From Phorcus lineatus (Eukaryota > Mollusca > Gastropoda > Trochida > Trochidae), in the NCBI GenBank assembly GCA_921293015.1, contig OV121096.1, positions 6,948,285 to 7,012,284 on the forward strand: DNA of 64,000 nucleotides. The letters are read 5' to 3'. The position numbers and the translations under genes were made by a program. Positions 26,509-37,082 of this stretch are shown piece after piece; the stretch's first letter is position 1, and each line of letters starts with the position of its first letter. The notes under the pieces are model-generated. The model was not told where the DNA came from, searched no databases, and saw only the letters and a program-made list of their open reading frames with translations.

Positions 26509-29329
26509 ATTTAATATTCATGTTCTTATTAAGGCACCCGGAAGAGCCCGTGGCTTCGGTTACAGTGTGACGTCATAAGAGAATTTGTACGTCAGACCAT
26601 TGATTCCTGACGTCAAATTCTTGCACTTTGAATTTTAGATAGAGATTCTACGTTGATTTCATCTACTCAGTGAAAGCTACTCGTTTCCTCTAGTGTTAAC
26701 CGAAAGCGGGGTTAGTTCACAAATAGAATGCTGTTTTCATCGGCAATCATATCATATAAGTTCAACTTATACAAGACAAATCTTTGGTTTGATGTTATGA
26801 ATAATAAGATTAATATTCTAGTTAGAAAATATGCAAATGTGTAAGCAATTAGCATCCTCGGGTATGCCCTAAATTAGTAGAGTCCATATCCTTTTATCCT
26901 TTAAAGAGCCACTCCGTGATTTTCATAACATATTATTTACCTTTGATACGAACCTAAATGTCATATGTGGTGATATCAAATCAAAACATCTTAACTTTTT
27001 ATGTCCAAAATACATATATTTGACAAATACTGGTTTTCCATGAAAATCTAAAAACAGTCTTATCAATGCACAGAAGTGTACATATCACGTCTAATATACA
27101 TGCATACTAGTTATATAACCTAACAAGCGCTGTTAACTCCTAACTGCCCTCCTGGCTGTTTTAGATAAGTCTCCAAAATTATGTTTGACTACATGACGCG
27201 CGCCACTGTCCGGTTTTCGATCATAATTGCGACGTTCCACCTTCATATTGTTACTGTAAAAAAACAGTAAGCTTTGAAATGTGTCCTTTTGGTAACAGTC
27301 GATACCTCGCGATCAAATGACACCATTGATTAAGTTTGGCATATTTGACTCCAACAACTCACGGATTGGCTGTTTACGAAAATTCACCTGTTAAAGAGAT
27401 AAAAATGATAGGCCAGAAAAACTATATAAGTTATAACGTTTATAAATGATAAAAAAGAATGAAAGGTTTCAATATCAGACTAAGACAAATTAAGTAGTAA
27501 ATCAAAAGTTACAATCAATAAGTTGCTTCAAATGATGGGTCTTGAAAGCAGTGGATAGTTGAATTCTGCTTGGTGATATTCAGAGCTTTAGGCAAAAGAG
27601 CACTATGATTACAAAGTCAAATGTAAGAAGCAGGAATCTGAGAATCGGACAGTTCTAGCGGGATATTTTTGCGGAAACGAAATTCAAGGGCAAAATTCCA
27701 GTCTATACATGTATATAATTAATACAGCATTATAACATAACCCAGTTGAAACATGTAACTGAGGATAACATTTTGGCTTATTTAGATTTGACAACTAGAT
27801 AAATGAGAGCGCACACAAAATAAAACAAGAAAGATAAGCGAAGCCATTCATCGTCGCTAAAGTGAAAAGCCTTTCTACGGCATTACAGGGCATTATTGAT
27901 TCGTCTTATCATTAATCAACTGTTAATGTGTGGGTATTCGATCTATGACTATAGTTTATTTTCAAAATGTTGAAAATAAGTAGATTCACAGCGCCTTTTT
28001 CATGTCATTTTTCTAAAACAAGATGGCGGATCATGCTCTTTAACTGTTTCTCTGCAGCCCTTAAATTAGTTAACCAACTATATTACTTATATGACAAAGT
28101 TTCAAATTCAAACATTTTCTTTATGTATCTTATCATATATGTTAGTCATAATCTGAGCACAAGTTTTACGAGAGGAAGTATATACCTTAAAATGAAACTT
28201 CAATAATAGGATGAGTGTTAGTTACAGACTTACTGCGCTTATATGCTTAACGTAAGATAGAAAATCATCAGTATTTGTTTTGATAACAATCATAATAACA
28301 TCAATCTTATGTTTCCTCGAATAATGGAGTGTGCCATTTACTGTATCAAAAGTACAAAGCAACAATTTACAGAAATAATAGGTGGACCATCATAGAATGT
28401 AATTGAATAACTTGCCACGCTGCAAGATAAAACTGCATTTTTTTCATGTCTCCTACTATGGTGGAGTTTTAGAACCATCTGCTTTTTAAACTTGTTCTCT
28501 AAATATTCAAGAACATTTTTTCTTAAATTTCATGATCCTGACTTTACATTCCAAGATATTCAGTTTGAATTTCAAGACGTTTGATTGGAAATTCAAGGTA
28601 TTAAAAAGAAGAATTTCAAACATATGTAAATAAGGGTTAAAGGCCTATCCCAAAGGTAAATTTACCGAACTGGTTTTCTTTACTTTCTTGACATGATACT
28701 TTCCGTGACAGGTTTCAAATTGTACTCGCTGTATTGCGTAATTACGTTACATGCTTCGTTTAGTTCTGTTCCAATTTGTCACAATGGGTGCACTCTACTT
28801 AGACACGTGCTTCTTCGCCCATTGCTGTTTAATACAGTGTACGGATCTTGCGATTATCATGAATTTCAATTGGGTTTGAAGGGGCAGAGAACATGTTGTT
28901 GGGATAAGATATGTCAAACTTGATAAATGGTGTTATTTCATCGACAACTATTGGTTGTTTCTTAAAATAAACATCTCAATGCTTATCAGTTACTATGGTG
29001 ACAATGAATAAGAAAAAAGTCGAGAAAACTGGTCAATAGCGCGCGCCAATTACTTTTAACTTGTTAAGAACAGACACAACTAGAAATATGCGTTGATATT
29101 GCTGAGTAGGTCATTTTACTAACATATAAGTAAATGGGAAGCAGAATTTCGACTTTAGCATTAACATGGCCGTTTTTTATTTACAATCGAAAATGTCATA
29201 ACTTTGGCATTTCAGAGATAAAGATACTACTTAAGATAGGCGATTTGAACTCTAATCAGGTTATGATATTTTGGCTTTATTTCATCCACATACAACATTC
29301 ATGAAACATACTCTGCGTCACTTTAATAC
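26509..29329. other. intergenic, nothing recognised
   Basis: AT-rich sequence with short, unremarkable open frames. No splice-supported exon, RNA gene or transposon boundary could be identified. Confidence 0.5.
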
Positions 29330-29373
29330 GTAGCTGTAAGTGGTTGGATAAAACACGTGTCATTCGTAACGTA
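29330..29373 (+). repeat. 44-bp segment duplicated at 30569-30612
   Basis: Exactly 44 consecutive bases (beginning GTAGCTGTAAGTGGTTGG and ending GTAACGTA) recur in the same orientation inside the loop of the hammerhead palindrome at 30413-30738. Flanks on both sides differ, so this is a short patch copied between two sites about 1.2 kb apart. Confidence 0.9.
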
Positions 29374-29638
29374 TTCTTAATTGGGGTATCAAAAAGCTTT
29401 GACGACAAATATCATGCATTTGATGCTGTGTTGTGAATCACGAGTACCCTCGGAATTCAATTTGGTTTTGTGCTGCCTGTGCTGCCTGTGCTACCTGTGC
29501 TGTGGTGCCTGTGGAGCCTTAGTAGCCTGTGAAACCTGTGTATCCATATCATTCAGGAAGTTACCTGACCTAAGTTATATAAGCAAACCAATCAACGACC
29601 GCTAATGAATGTCTGTATTGATTTCAAAAAAGAGTTTT

Positions 29639-30052
29639 ACCAAGTCAAAGTCAAGTCAAATTTATTCTCAAAAGTCATAAATAATGACATAGAGTGAACA
29701 AAACATACATGAATATAAAATAACATACATATCAATGGAGCATACGCAGACCATTTTTTATATAAAGAGCCATTTTAACAAGAATCGGTTTGTATGTGAT
29801 GGACATAAAGGAAATATATTTTTCAATTGATGAATGTTTACAATAATATGCAGGAAGATATTTATTTCGTAATTCATTTAAAAGATTACACTCTAACATA
29901 AAGTGAAATTCATCTCCAATCTTATGCTTACATGATGGACATGATCTATGTTCTCTATCAATTTTATACCATCTACCAGTTTCAACTGGGAGTCTGTGGT
30001 TACAAGTTCTAAGTTTTGTGATATACATACGTAAATTACCGTCCGTCACTTA
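29639..30052 (-). mobile_element. 5'-truncated LINE tail
   Basis: The minus-strand frame 30049-29732 encodes the extreme C-terminus of a non-LTR retrotransposon polyprotein: LRTCNHRLPVETGRWYKID, then the cysteine/histidine cluster CPSCKHKIGDEFHFMLEC. It is followed by a short 3' untranslated region ending in TTGACTTGACTTTGACTT repeats, a typical microsatellite-like LINE 3' tail. The reverse transcriptase and endonuclease are absent, so the copy is 5'-truncated, as usual after incomplete target-primed reverse transcription. It resembles the fragment at 53200-53724 in domain layout but not closely in sequence. Confidence 0.75.
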
Positions 30053-30258
30053 AGATTAAGTAATCAAGATTGCCCTCTTACAAAACACTTGGCGAATGAA
30101 AAAAATTAAGAGATTTTTTATGTCTTTGTTTACCGAATATTCGATCCTACATCCGCAATCTCAAATTACGGCATTTTAACCATTTGGATGACATGTGATA
30201 GTTTAATTAGATTACGAATTACTGCAGTGAGATCCAGGGGGTTTCCAGTTAAAAACGT

Positions 30259-30260
30259 TG

Positions 30261-30298
<38 letters not shown>
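30259..30298. repeat. (TA)n(TG)n microsatellite
   Basis: TA repeats followed by TG repeats, immediately left of the hammerhead palindrome region. A further TA run at 30352-30414 abuts the left arm. Confidence 0.9.
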
Positions 30299-30350
30299 AT
30301 TTGTAGATTAAATATATAATACTTCACAATCATTTTAATCCGATACTAGT

Positions 30351-30416
<66 letters not shown>

Positions 30417-30460
30417 TTAAATATAACATACTTCACATAGTCGTTTGAAGAGTCATTTTA

Positions 30461-30504
30461 ATCCGATACTAGTATTTCGTCAATAGTATTGACTCATCAG
30501 TGAT
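30461..30504 (-). ncRNA. hammerhead ribozyme (minus arm, one stem I mismatch)
   Basis: The same fold as the plus-strand ribozyme at 30646-30689, read on the minus strand: CTGATGA, stem II GTCAA/TTGAC, GAAA, self-complementary stem III ATACTAGTAT, C at the cleavage site, then GGAT. The 5' strand of stem I is ATCA instead of ATCC, so the base pair next to the core is lost. The catalytic core is intact, and activity may be reduced. Confidence 0.75.
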
Positions 30505-30568
30505 TAAACGATATGATCGTTAACATCGTATTACAAGCGTTTTTACAAGCGTTCTTACATTGTAATAA

Positions 30569-30612
30569 GTAGCTGTAAGTGGTTGGATAAAACACGTGTC
30601 ATTCGTAACGTA
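30569..30612 (+). repeat. 44-bp filler copy in the palindrome loop
   Basis: An identical copy of 29330-29373, lying inside the 81-bp loop (30535-30615) between the two hammerhead arms. Confidence 0.9.
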
Positions 30613-30645
30613 ATTGTAATACGATGTTAACGATCATATCGTTTC

Positions 30646-30689
30646 ATCCCTGATGAGTCAATACTATTGACGAAATACTAGTATCGGAT
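30646..30689 (+). ncRNA. hammerhead self-cleaving ribozyme
   Basis: All invariant core positions are present. Stem I is ATCC (30646-30649) with GGAT (30686-30689). C3-A9 is CTGATGA (30650-30656). Stem II is GTCAA/TTGAC (30657-30671, loop TACTA). GAA is 30672-30674. Stem III runs from A15.1 (30675) to U16.1 (30684), ATACTAGTAT, and C17 (30685) is the predicted cleavage site. Stem III is a self-complementary decamer allowing only 3-4 bp with a tiny loop in cis, as in hammerheads of Penelope-like elements and retrozymes, which often work as dimers. Folding was done by eye. Confidence 0.88.
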
Positions 30690-30790
30690 TAAAATGATTC
30701 TTCAAACGACTATGTGAAGTATGTTATATTTAATCTATATGTGACCTTGCGTTTGAACCAATTCAACTTTTCATATATATATATATATTC

Positions 30791-33700
30791 TTGAAAATAA
30801 AAGGATGAAGATGAATTTGCATATCAGTTCATTACCAACCGGTTTCACACAAAATTGATAATCAGAGTATTACCACGTTGTTGCTACGCATGTAGCGTCA
30901 AAAATGGCAAGGGTAGTAAATCATGACGTTAGTTGCATATCACTAGTACTATAACAATAAACAGTGGGTGCGACGTCAACATAGCCAAACATTATGTACA
31001 GTTCAGTTTAGGCTTATATCCATTAATAAACGTTCGTTACAATCTACCCAATCTATAAAATGAGCATAATACAGTGTCTGGCTCTCAGTGCATAGCACCA
31101 TGTCGTCAAACATGAACCTATGAAAGACAGCGATGTATAAGCAATTTCATACTAGTATTTTGCCATTGAATGATGAATTGAATTATGAATCTTTCTAAAG
31201 TAATTTATTACATTTGTATAAATGAGTATTCAAAGTTTTCCCATAAATGTAATCAAATATTACAGTGAAAACGATTTGCTTTTGAATTCATCATATTTCA
31301 ATCATCTTCTACTTTCGTTTTATGAACACGGATCCCGTAAGGCCGAGTTGCATTTCTTCAAAGCTTACCTTATACATGTTTTCATCAAAACATCAAGGAA
31401 GAAAGCAAATTGCCATGACAAAAATATATTAGATATACAATGTGTATATTGGGCATGATGACTCATTCTTTTATATATCACAAAATGTCCCTAACGTATA
31501 CAACTTTATTTCCTACGAGGGCAATCATATCGGGGTTCATATTTTTATACGATGCCCTATGGCATAATATCACTTTTCCATTGTGACGTCACGTCAAGAA
31601 CAATGCTTTGACGTCACAGTTCGCCTATGACCTTGTGTTTCAAATTCGCCTACGCCTATGCTTGGATGATGATTTTGATTAGTTTCTTTAATTGATCGAT
31701 TCGGTAATAAACAGAATATCATTTTCGTGTCCATGACATACTATGTTTACGACACTCGTGCCTTGATATCTGTATATCCCTCGCTCGCGCTCTGTAAATA
31801 CTAAAATGTATCACTCGTGTCGTTAACATAGTATGTCATGAACACTCATTTAATATCCTCTATGTATCATTCCGGGAAAGCATTTCTTTGTTTTCTACTA
31901 AATAATGCATTTCATTACCTCTCAGGAATCTCATAAATAAGCATAAGTAAAGTAAGTAAAAATAACAACAGATCACTCATGCTGATCAGTCATAGCCACC
32001 AACTAAAATCCTCACTGATATTTAAAATACACCTCTATCAAAAACGGCTGATACAATGACATTTCATAGTAAAATCAAATCGTGTTTATTCACTCTGTTT
32101 TTTTGCGTTCAAATTCTAAGTTACAGGAATTCACTTAAAAACATCTGATTAAATTCAGAAGCAAGTGCTTTACGTGAGTCTAACTGCACAATTTGTACTT
32201 AACGTTATGCTTAATGCATTCTGAGTGTTTAATTTGACTAACGAGGGTATGGAATTCAGGTGTGTTTTCAAGAAAAGAATAAAGGTTGATTTAATCGATG
32301 ACATTCATTATGTCACTAAGTCTTTACTAAGAAATATTTCGTTTATCAAATTAACCAAAGGTATTTTTGACACCAGGTCATAACGTAAGTAATTCGTTCT
32401 CATGAGGACATTGCTATACATGTGACACTTACTTCATATAGATGGTATCCTTTTTTCTAAGTGTCATTGGTTAAAAGGATGCCAAGTCATGACATGTTTA
32501 TCCATTCTTTGTACAAAATCTATCAGTTTGAAACTACGAACAAAGCCAGTTTCATAACACCGTTATACTGACACCTCGTTCTCTTTATTTTCCTTTGAAG
32601 TTTAAAGGTTTGTTTTTCTTTTAGTTCATAATGCATTTTATTGGAGCAGGTTCTTTGAATACAGATGGGACCGTTTTTTATTGAACAACAGAGGGGTCGT
32701 TTGAAAAAAACCGTAACGTGGTCATTCTTTTCCATTTACAATTATGAATAAAACAGAAGTTCTATAGTACAATTACAGAATATCAGTGTATTTACGACAA
32801 TACCAGAGAGCTATATTAATCTAAATACGCAGATGGCTTAGGGAGCAATGGATCACTGTTGGCTGTTTATAACAAGGAAATAAGGTGTTGAATACATGGA
32901 TGTTTAGGATAATAAATCGGTAATGATATTCACGAATTTCGGCATAACATCGACATATGAACAAAACATTGTATTCATCTTTTTCTCCTTCATTAAGGAC
33001 AATTAAAACAGCAGGGTTAGGTGTGTGGACATGTTTGTTTAAAGTAACTTCAAAATCATCTAAACAGCTTCTGACCTTCGTAGTAAAACAAACTGCATGT
33101 AATAGTATACATTTAAGTTTAAGAAATTGAAAGAAACGAATTCTTTAGACCAATAACTTGTTTCTCCTTATTTCTTGAAGAATATAAAGTTCGTCTTGAT
33201 GCATGAAATTGACCTCAGTAAAACGCGACCGACCGTGACTAAAAACTTACTCATATGTTTATTTACTCTGTTTGAGCTTTTTAAGAAATTCGTAACTGAT
33301 TTAACTGTCCTCTTGACGAGTGCATTTCGACGAATATGTTGCTTTTTCATACGATAAAGGGATTTTGCAGGTGATACTTTAAATGAAATGATAATTAAGA
33401 AATCAACACTCATACAAAAAATATCATTTTAAAGGCAATGGTTACAATGACCACATCTATGTATTGTATTGTTTCATAATTTTTCATTTTATATGAAAAA
33501 CATCCAACAGGCACTCGGAAGTTTCATAATTCAATGACAGACATGCGGCGTATCTTTGAACAATGATACCACTGTGCTTGGCTTCATGAAACCGTCACAG
33601 TTATCATGTTTTCTGTATTTTATGCGAAGGTCATTAGATTAACGTGCAAAAGTCCTCTTCTTTTCCTCTGTGATTAATATTCACACATTTCATTTTTGAA

Positions 33701-34423
33701 AGGGGGAAGATGTCCCTCACAAAAACTCACAGACTTGGCATTAATAACATAACACTTCATGAATAATTTTGTTTCCGTAAAAACGAGTTATGTTTGGAAA
33801 CAATGTTCTTTATGCAAATATCACAATAGACATAATTGGTTGACATGGTCACATTTTCAGGTGGCCATTTTCAAACTGAATAAATCATAATTCATAATCT
33901 GTATACAATATTCTATATATTATAATATATCTTATTAGTACCATACAATCGTTTTGATTATCAACATCGCACTATGACATCCTTTATAAAGCTTTTTAAA
34001 CCTTACAACCCTTGTCATACATAACATTAAAACAAACGTGCAGTACAATACCATACAACACCATAGAGAGCCAAATCACACTGATCCGCACTTAATGTAA
34101 TAAAGCAAACCATTCTATACAACATCAAACCTTTTCATTATGATATTATACGGTGTTAAACCGAAAACGGCTCATACAATGCAACGACAAAGCTATTGCA
34201 GTAATATATCCGAATCTATTTATACCATATTAAAACATTCCATTTCATAACAAAACCCAATCATATAGAATTTGAAATCAAAATTTGACAATCAAGTAAA
34301 GTATTAAAACTTCAAAAGTTAACAATATATGTAGTATCACACCTTACCATGGCATTAACACCATGACAAAACTTAGTGCTAAAACATTCATGATGTCAAA
34401 ATTTATCATTCAAAACTGTGTTC
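30791..34423. other. intergenic, nothing recognised except one hairpin
   Basis: AT-rich sequence. TGACGTCA motifs occur at about 31585-31620, near the hairpin at 31732-31840. No coding exon, RNA gene or transposon terminus was identified. Confidence 0.5.
31732..31840. repeat. inverted repeat (hairpin) next to TGACGTCA motifs
   Basis: Arms 31732-31760 and 31812-31840 (CATGACATACTATGTT, then ACGACAC) pair over about 25 of 29 bases around a roughly 50-bp loop. The layout of a hairpin beside TGACGTCA-rich sequence resembles the foldback elements at 20.3 and 34.6 kb, but the sequences differ. Confidence 0.65.
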
Positions 34424-34825
34424 CACAAAAGATATCGCTTGTGGAATATCAAGTGACATCACTTTGACAGTAGATTTTGAACAATGCCCTATTACAGTCA
34501 AGTTCATGACATCACAATTGTTTTTCATCATCAAGTAATGACATCACAATGCTATTTCATCACCACACTGAGAGTCTTAGAGTAGTGCAGGGTTCAGAAA
34601 TATACATTTTTCACGGGATCGAAATGAAAAATTATTTTGGATGATATATAGAATATCACCCTCGTGTGCTTCCGACCTGACGTGCCACTATATTGAGAAT
34701 CTCAACCTCATGTCTTCTGATATCATATATATCAACACTCATCGATAAAACTAAAAATATCCTCGTGTTGATATCTTTGATATCAGAATATATATATATT
34801 TCTCTTGGCACGTCAGGTCGGAAGC
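34424..34825 (-). mobile_element. foldback element with terminal hairpins, copy B
   Basis: An inverted homologue of 20250-20662. Read on the minus strand it starts with nested hairpins and ends with TTCCACAAGCGATATC...TTGTGGAA. The outer 20-bp arms (34668-34687 and 34806-34825, GCTTCCGACCTGACGTGCCA) are perfect and absent from copy A. The inner arm (34697-34724) matches copy A. Non-coding. Confidence 0.7.
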
Positions 34826-36617
34826 ATTATACACATAATACCATATATTTCAATATCTCGAAATAACATAATATGCTATACATCAATACGACTGGCAGCC
34901 ATTTTTAAATGAACAGCTTTTAATCATTTGAGGTAGAGAAATGGATTCACATGACATAAATGAACATGGTATGTCCGTTAAAAGAGCTGCTTCTCTTGAT
35001 TAAAATCATTGTCTTGCAATTGGTATGATTTATTTTCGTTTTTGTGAGATCACTTTAATCATCTACATAAAACGTGCAACTGTCCCTTTAAAGAGGAAAG
35101 TTTTTGCTGGCAGTCACGCTCGTCAAACAATTACAAAAGGACGTAAATAGGACTGTGCCTTTATCTTTAAATTTTCACAACAATTGGAGTCTCGTATTGT
35201 ATTTATACTTTTCACCTTGGTGGAGTCTTTCAACAAATGTCATAGTTGTCGAGGTCGACTGTCACATTTCAGTTTTTATAACTTAAACATGCACTTAAGT
35301 AAAGAATGATTGCATTCACTTAAATGGTGTTTTCAGACATTTCATTTCAATATTTTAACTTCATCTTAATACCTCCATGGCACAATCCTTATTGTTATGG
35401 GCTTTTTTGATACTTAAAAAAATTTGCTTGCACCTTACGTGGCTGAATTATTCTCCTTTAACAACTTTATGTTGAAATTTGAAATTAATCAATACCTTTC
35501 CACAGCAACGTGTGACCTAAAGGTTCCTCGTTTCAGGTATTTTATCAAATCCCTTTTTCCAGTTTCAAAGGGACGTACCTCGAAAATTTGAATCGACACC
35601 TGGGTGATGCCTTCAGGACTGCGCAGCAACCTTACAGTTTACAGGAATGCAAAAGGCTGAGAAATCAAATTAAAAGGAAAAAACAATTCAGAACTTCACT
35701 ATATGTCCGCTTCCGATTCTTGACACATATTTAAGAGTTTGCAGTGTAAATTTTGGCGAAGTGAGTTTTTTCTAAACTGGACTCAAATTGTGAAATAGTT
35801 CATCAATGCAACTGCATATCTAACGGTAGTGTTTGATTTAATTCATGCACAAGTCGTTACATATTAGCACATTCACTCATACTGAATCCTATTATTGTCG
35901 CATGCCAATATATATATCATTTTTTTAATCCTGATCATCTTTATTTATTCTTTTTTAAATTTGAAAGTTCAGTTGGATTCCCATTGTAATAGCTGTAACC
36001 AAAACGATGCCTATGTGTATGTTTCGTTTCATGGTAATCGCTTACCAAAGCCACCTTGAACTCGTAACAGAGTACGTTATGACATGTCAATTTTTCTCTT
36101 TCCTCAAATGCTATTCAAGTATTCATGCTTTCCCAAAGGTTCGGAGCAAACCCACAAAGACTTCGTTTGTGGTGCGACTTTTTGATGTCTGTGGCATCCT
36201 TTCACTTTGACTTCTGATATATACTTCATCAAACGAACAGTAACTTTTATGTTGAATGTGGGTTTCCTAGTAAACTTCCTTTAAGTGTTGTAGCTATCGT
36301 TTTCATTGTCGGTGAATAAATATATCGTGTATGTTACAGTTTTCAAAGGAGAGTGGTACAAAAACATTGGTTACTTTTGTTGAAGAAAAAAACAAAATAT
36401 GTAAACAAACATTTTATTTTGATTGCCAGCTTTCCAAATGATGTTGGATTTCATGAAAATTTCATAACATCCTTCAGCACGCTGCTTCAATGACCTGTTA
36501 TCTTAGTAAACGGAAGTAGCCTAATATAATTCTAATAGAGTTCCCCTTTTCAATATATACAAAGGTGTCATCAGGTGCTTGATATGTCAATTTCTCGTGT
36601 GGGGCAATTGCTGATTG
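34826..36617. other. intergenic, nothing recognised
   Basis: AT-rich sequence. Its first 270 bp shares the dispersed segment also seen at 20885-21080. No coding exon or RNA gene was recognised. Confidence 0.45.
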
Positions 36618-36838
36618 AGGTATATATATATATATATATATATATGAAAAGTTGAATTGGTTCAAACGCAAGGTCACATATAGATTAAATATAACATACT
36701 TCACATAGTCGTTTGAAGAATCATTTTAATCCGATACTAGTATTTCGTCACTACTATTTGATTCAATACTATTGACGAAATACTAGTATCGGATTAAAAT
36801 GATTCTTCAAACGACTATGTGAAGTATGTTATATTTAA

Positions 36839-36892
<54 letters not shown>
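36618..36892. mobile_element. perfect palindrome of the hammerhead repeat family, core lost
   Basis: Between (TA)n at 36618-36644 and (TA)n at 36842-36892 lies a perfect 70-bp inverted repeat (arms 36681-36750 and 36773-36842, spacer 22 bp). It is homologous to the outer part of the palindrome at 30413-30738, including the shared flank 36645-36680. The spacer lacks the CTGATGAG block on both strands (TTTGATTC remains), so neither strand can form a hammerhead although GAAA, stem III and the stem I 3' strand remain. The Penelope-like pair begins directly at the right TA tract. Confidence 0.85.
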
Positions 36893-36895
<3 letters not shown>

Positions 36896-36932
36896 AAAAA
36901 TACGAAGTCAGAAGTAAAAACAATCCATTTTA

Positions 36933-36972
36933 ATGGCTAGCGCTTTCAGCTCAACGAGCCTCTTCAGGCCAT
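36933..36972 (-). ncRNA. hammerhead ribozyme of the left Penelope-like copy
   Basis: Identical to the ribozyme at 41352-41391. On the minus strand: stem I ATGGC/GCCAT, core CTGAAGA, stem II GGCTC-GTT-GAGCT, GAAA, self-complementary stem III AGCGCT and A at the cleavage position. It lies about 110 bp past the stop codon, in the 3' untranslated part of the element. Confidence 0.82.
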
Positions 36973-37082
36973 ACATACAACGGATAATGCGTTGCCGAGC
37001 AACGTCATCGTGTACAACATGACGTCATTACATTAATACGTCACAATATAGGTTACAATAGGATACATGTACAGCAAAACAT

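Larger units (their letters stand above)
30299..30790. mobile_element. hammerhead-bearing palindromic repeat in (TA)n
   Basis: A roughly 122-bp inverted repeat (arms 30413-30534 and 30616-30738, about 3 mismatches) is embedded in (TA)n tracts. Each arm carries TTTAATCCGATACTAG/ TTTCGTCAATAGTATTGAC, the complement of a hammerhead core. A deleted extra copy of the left arm lies at 30305-30351. The right flank 30739-30780 (TGTGACCTTGCGTTTGAACC) is shared, inverted, with 36645-36680, so both palindromes derive from one element family. The termini in TA repeats and the hammerhead suggest a Penelope-like terminal fragment or a retrozyme; no protein is encoded, so the family assignment is open. Confidence 0.75.
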
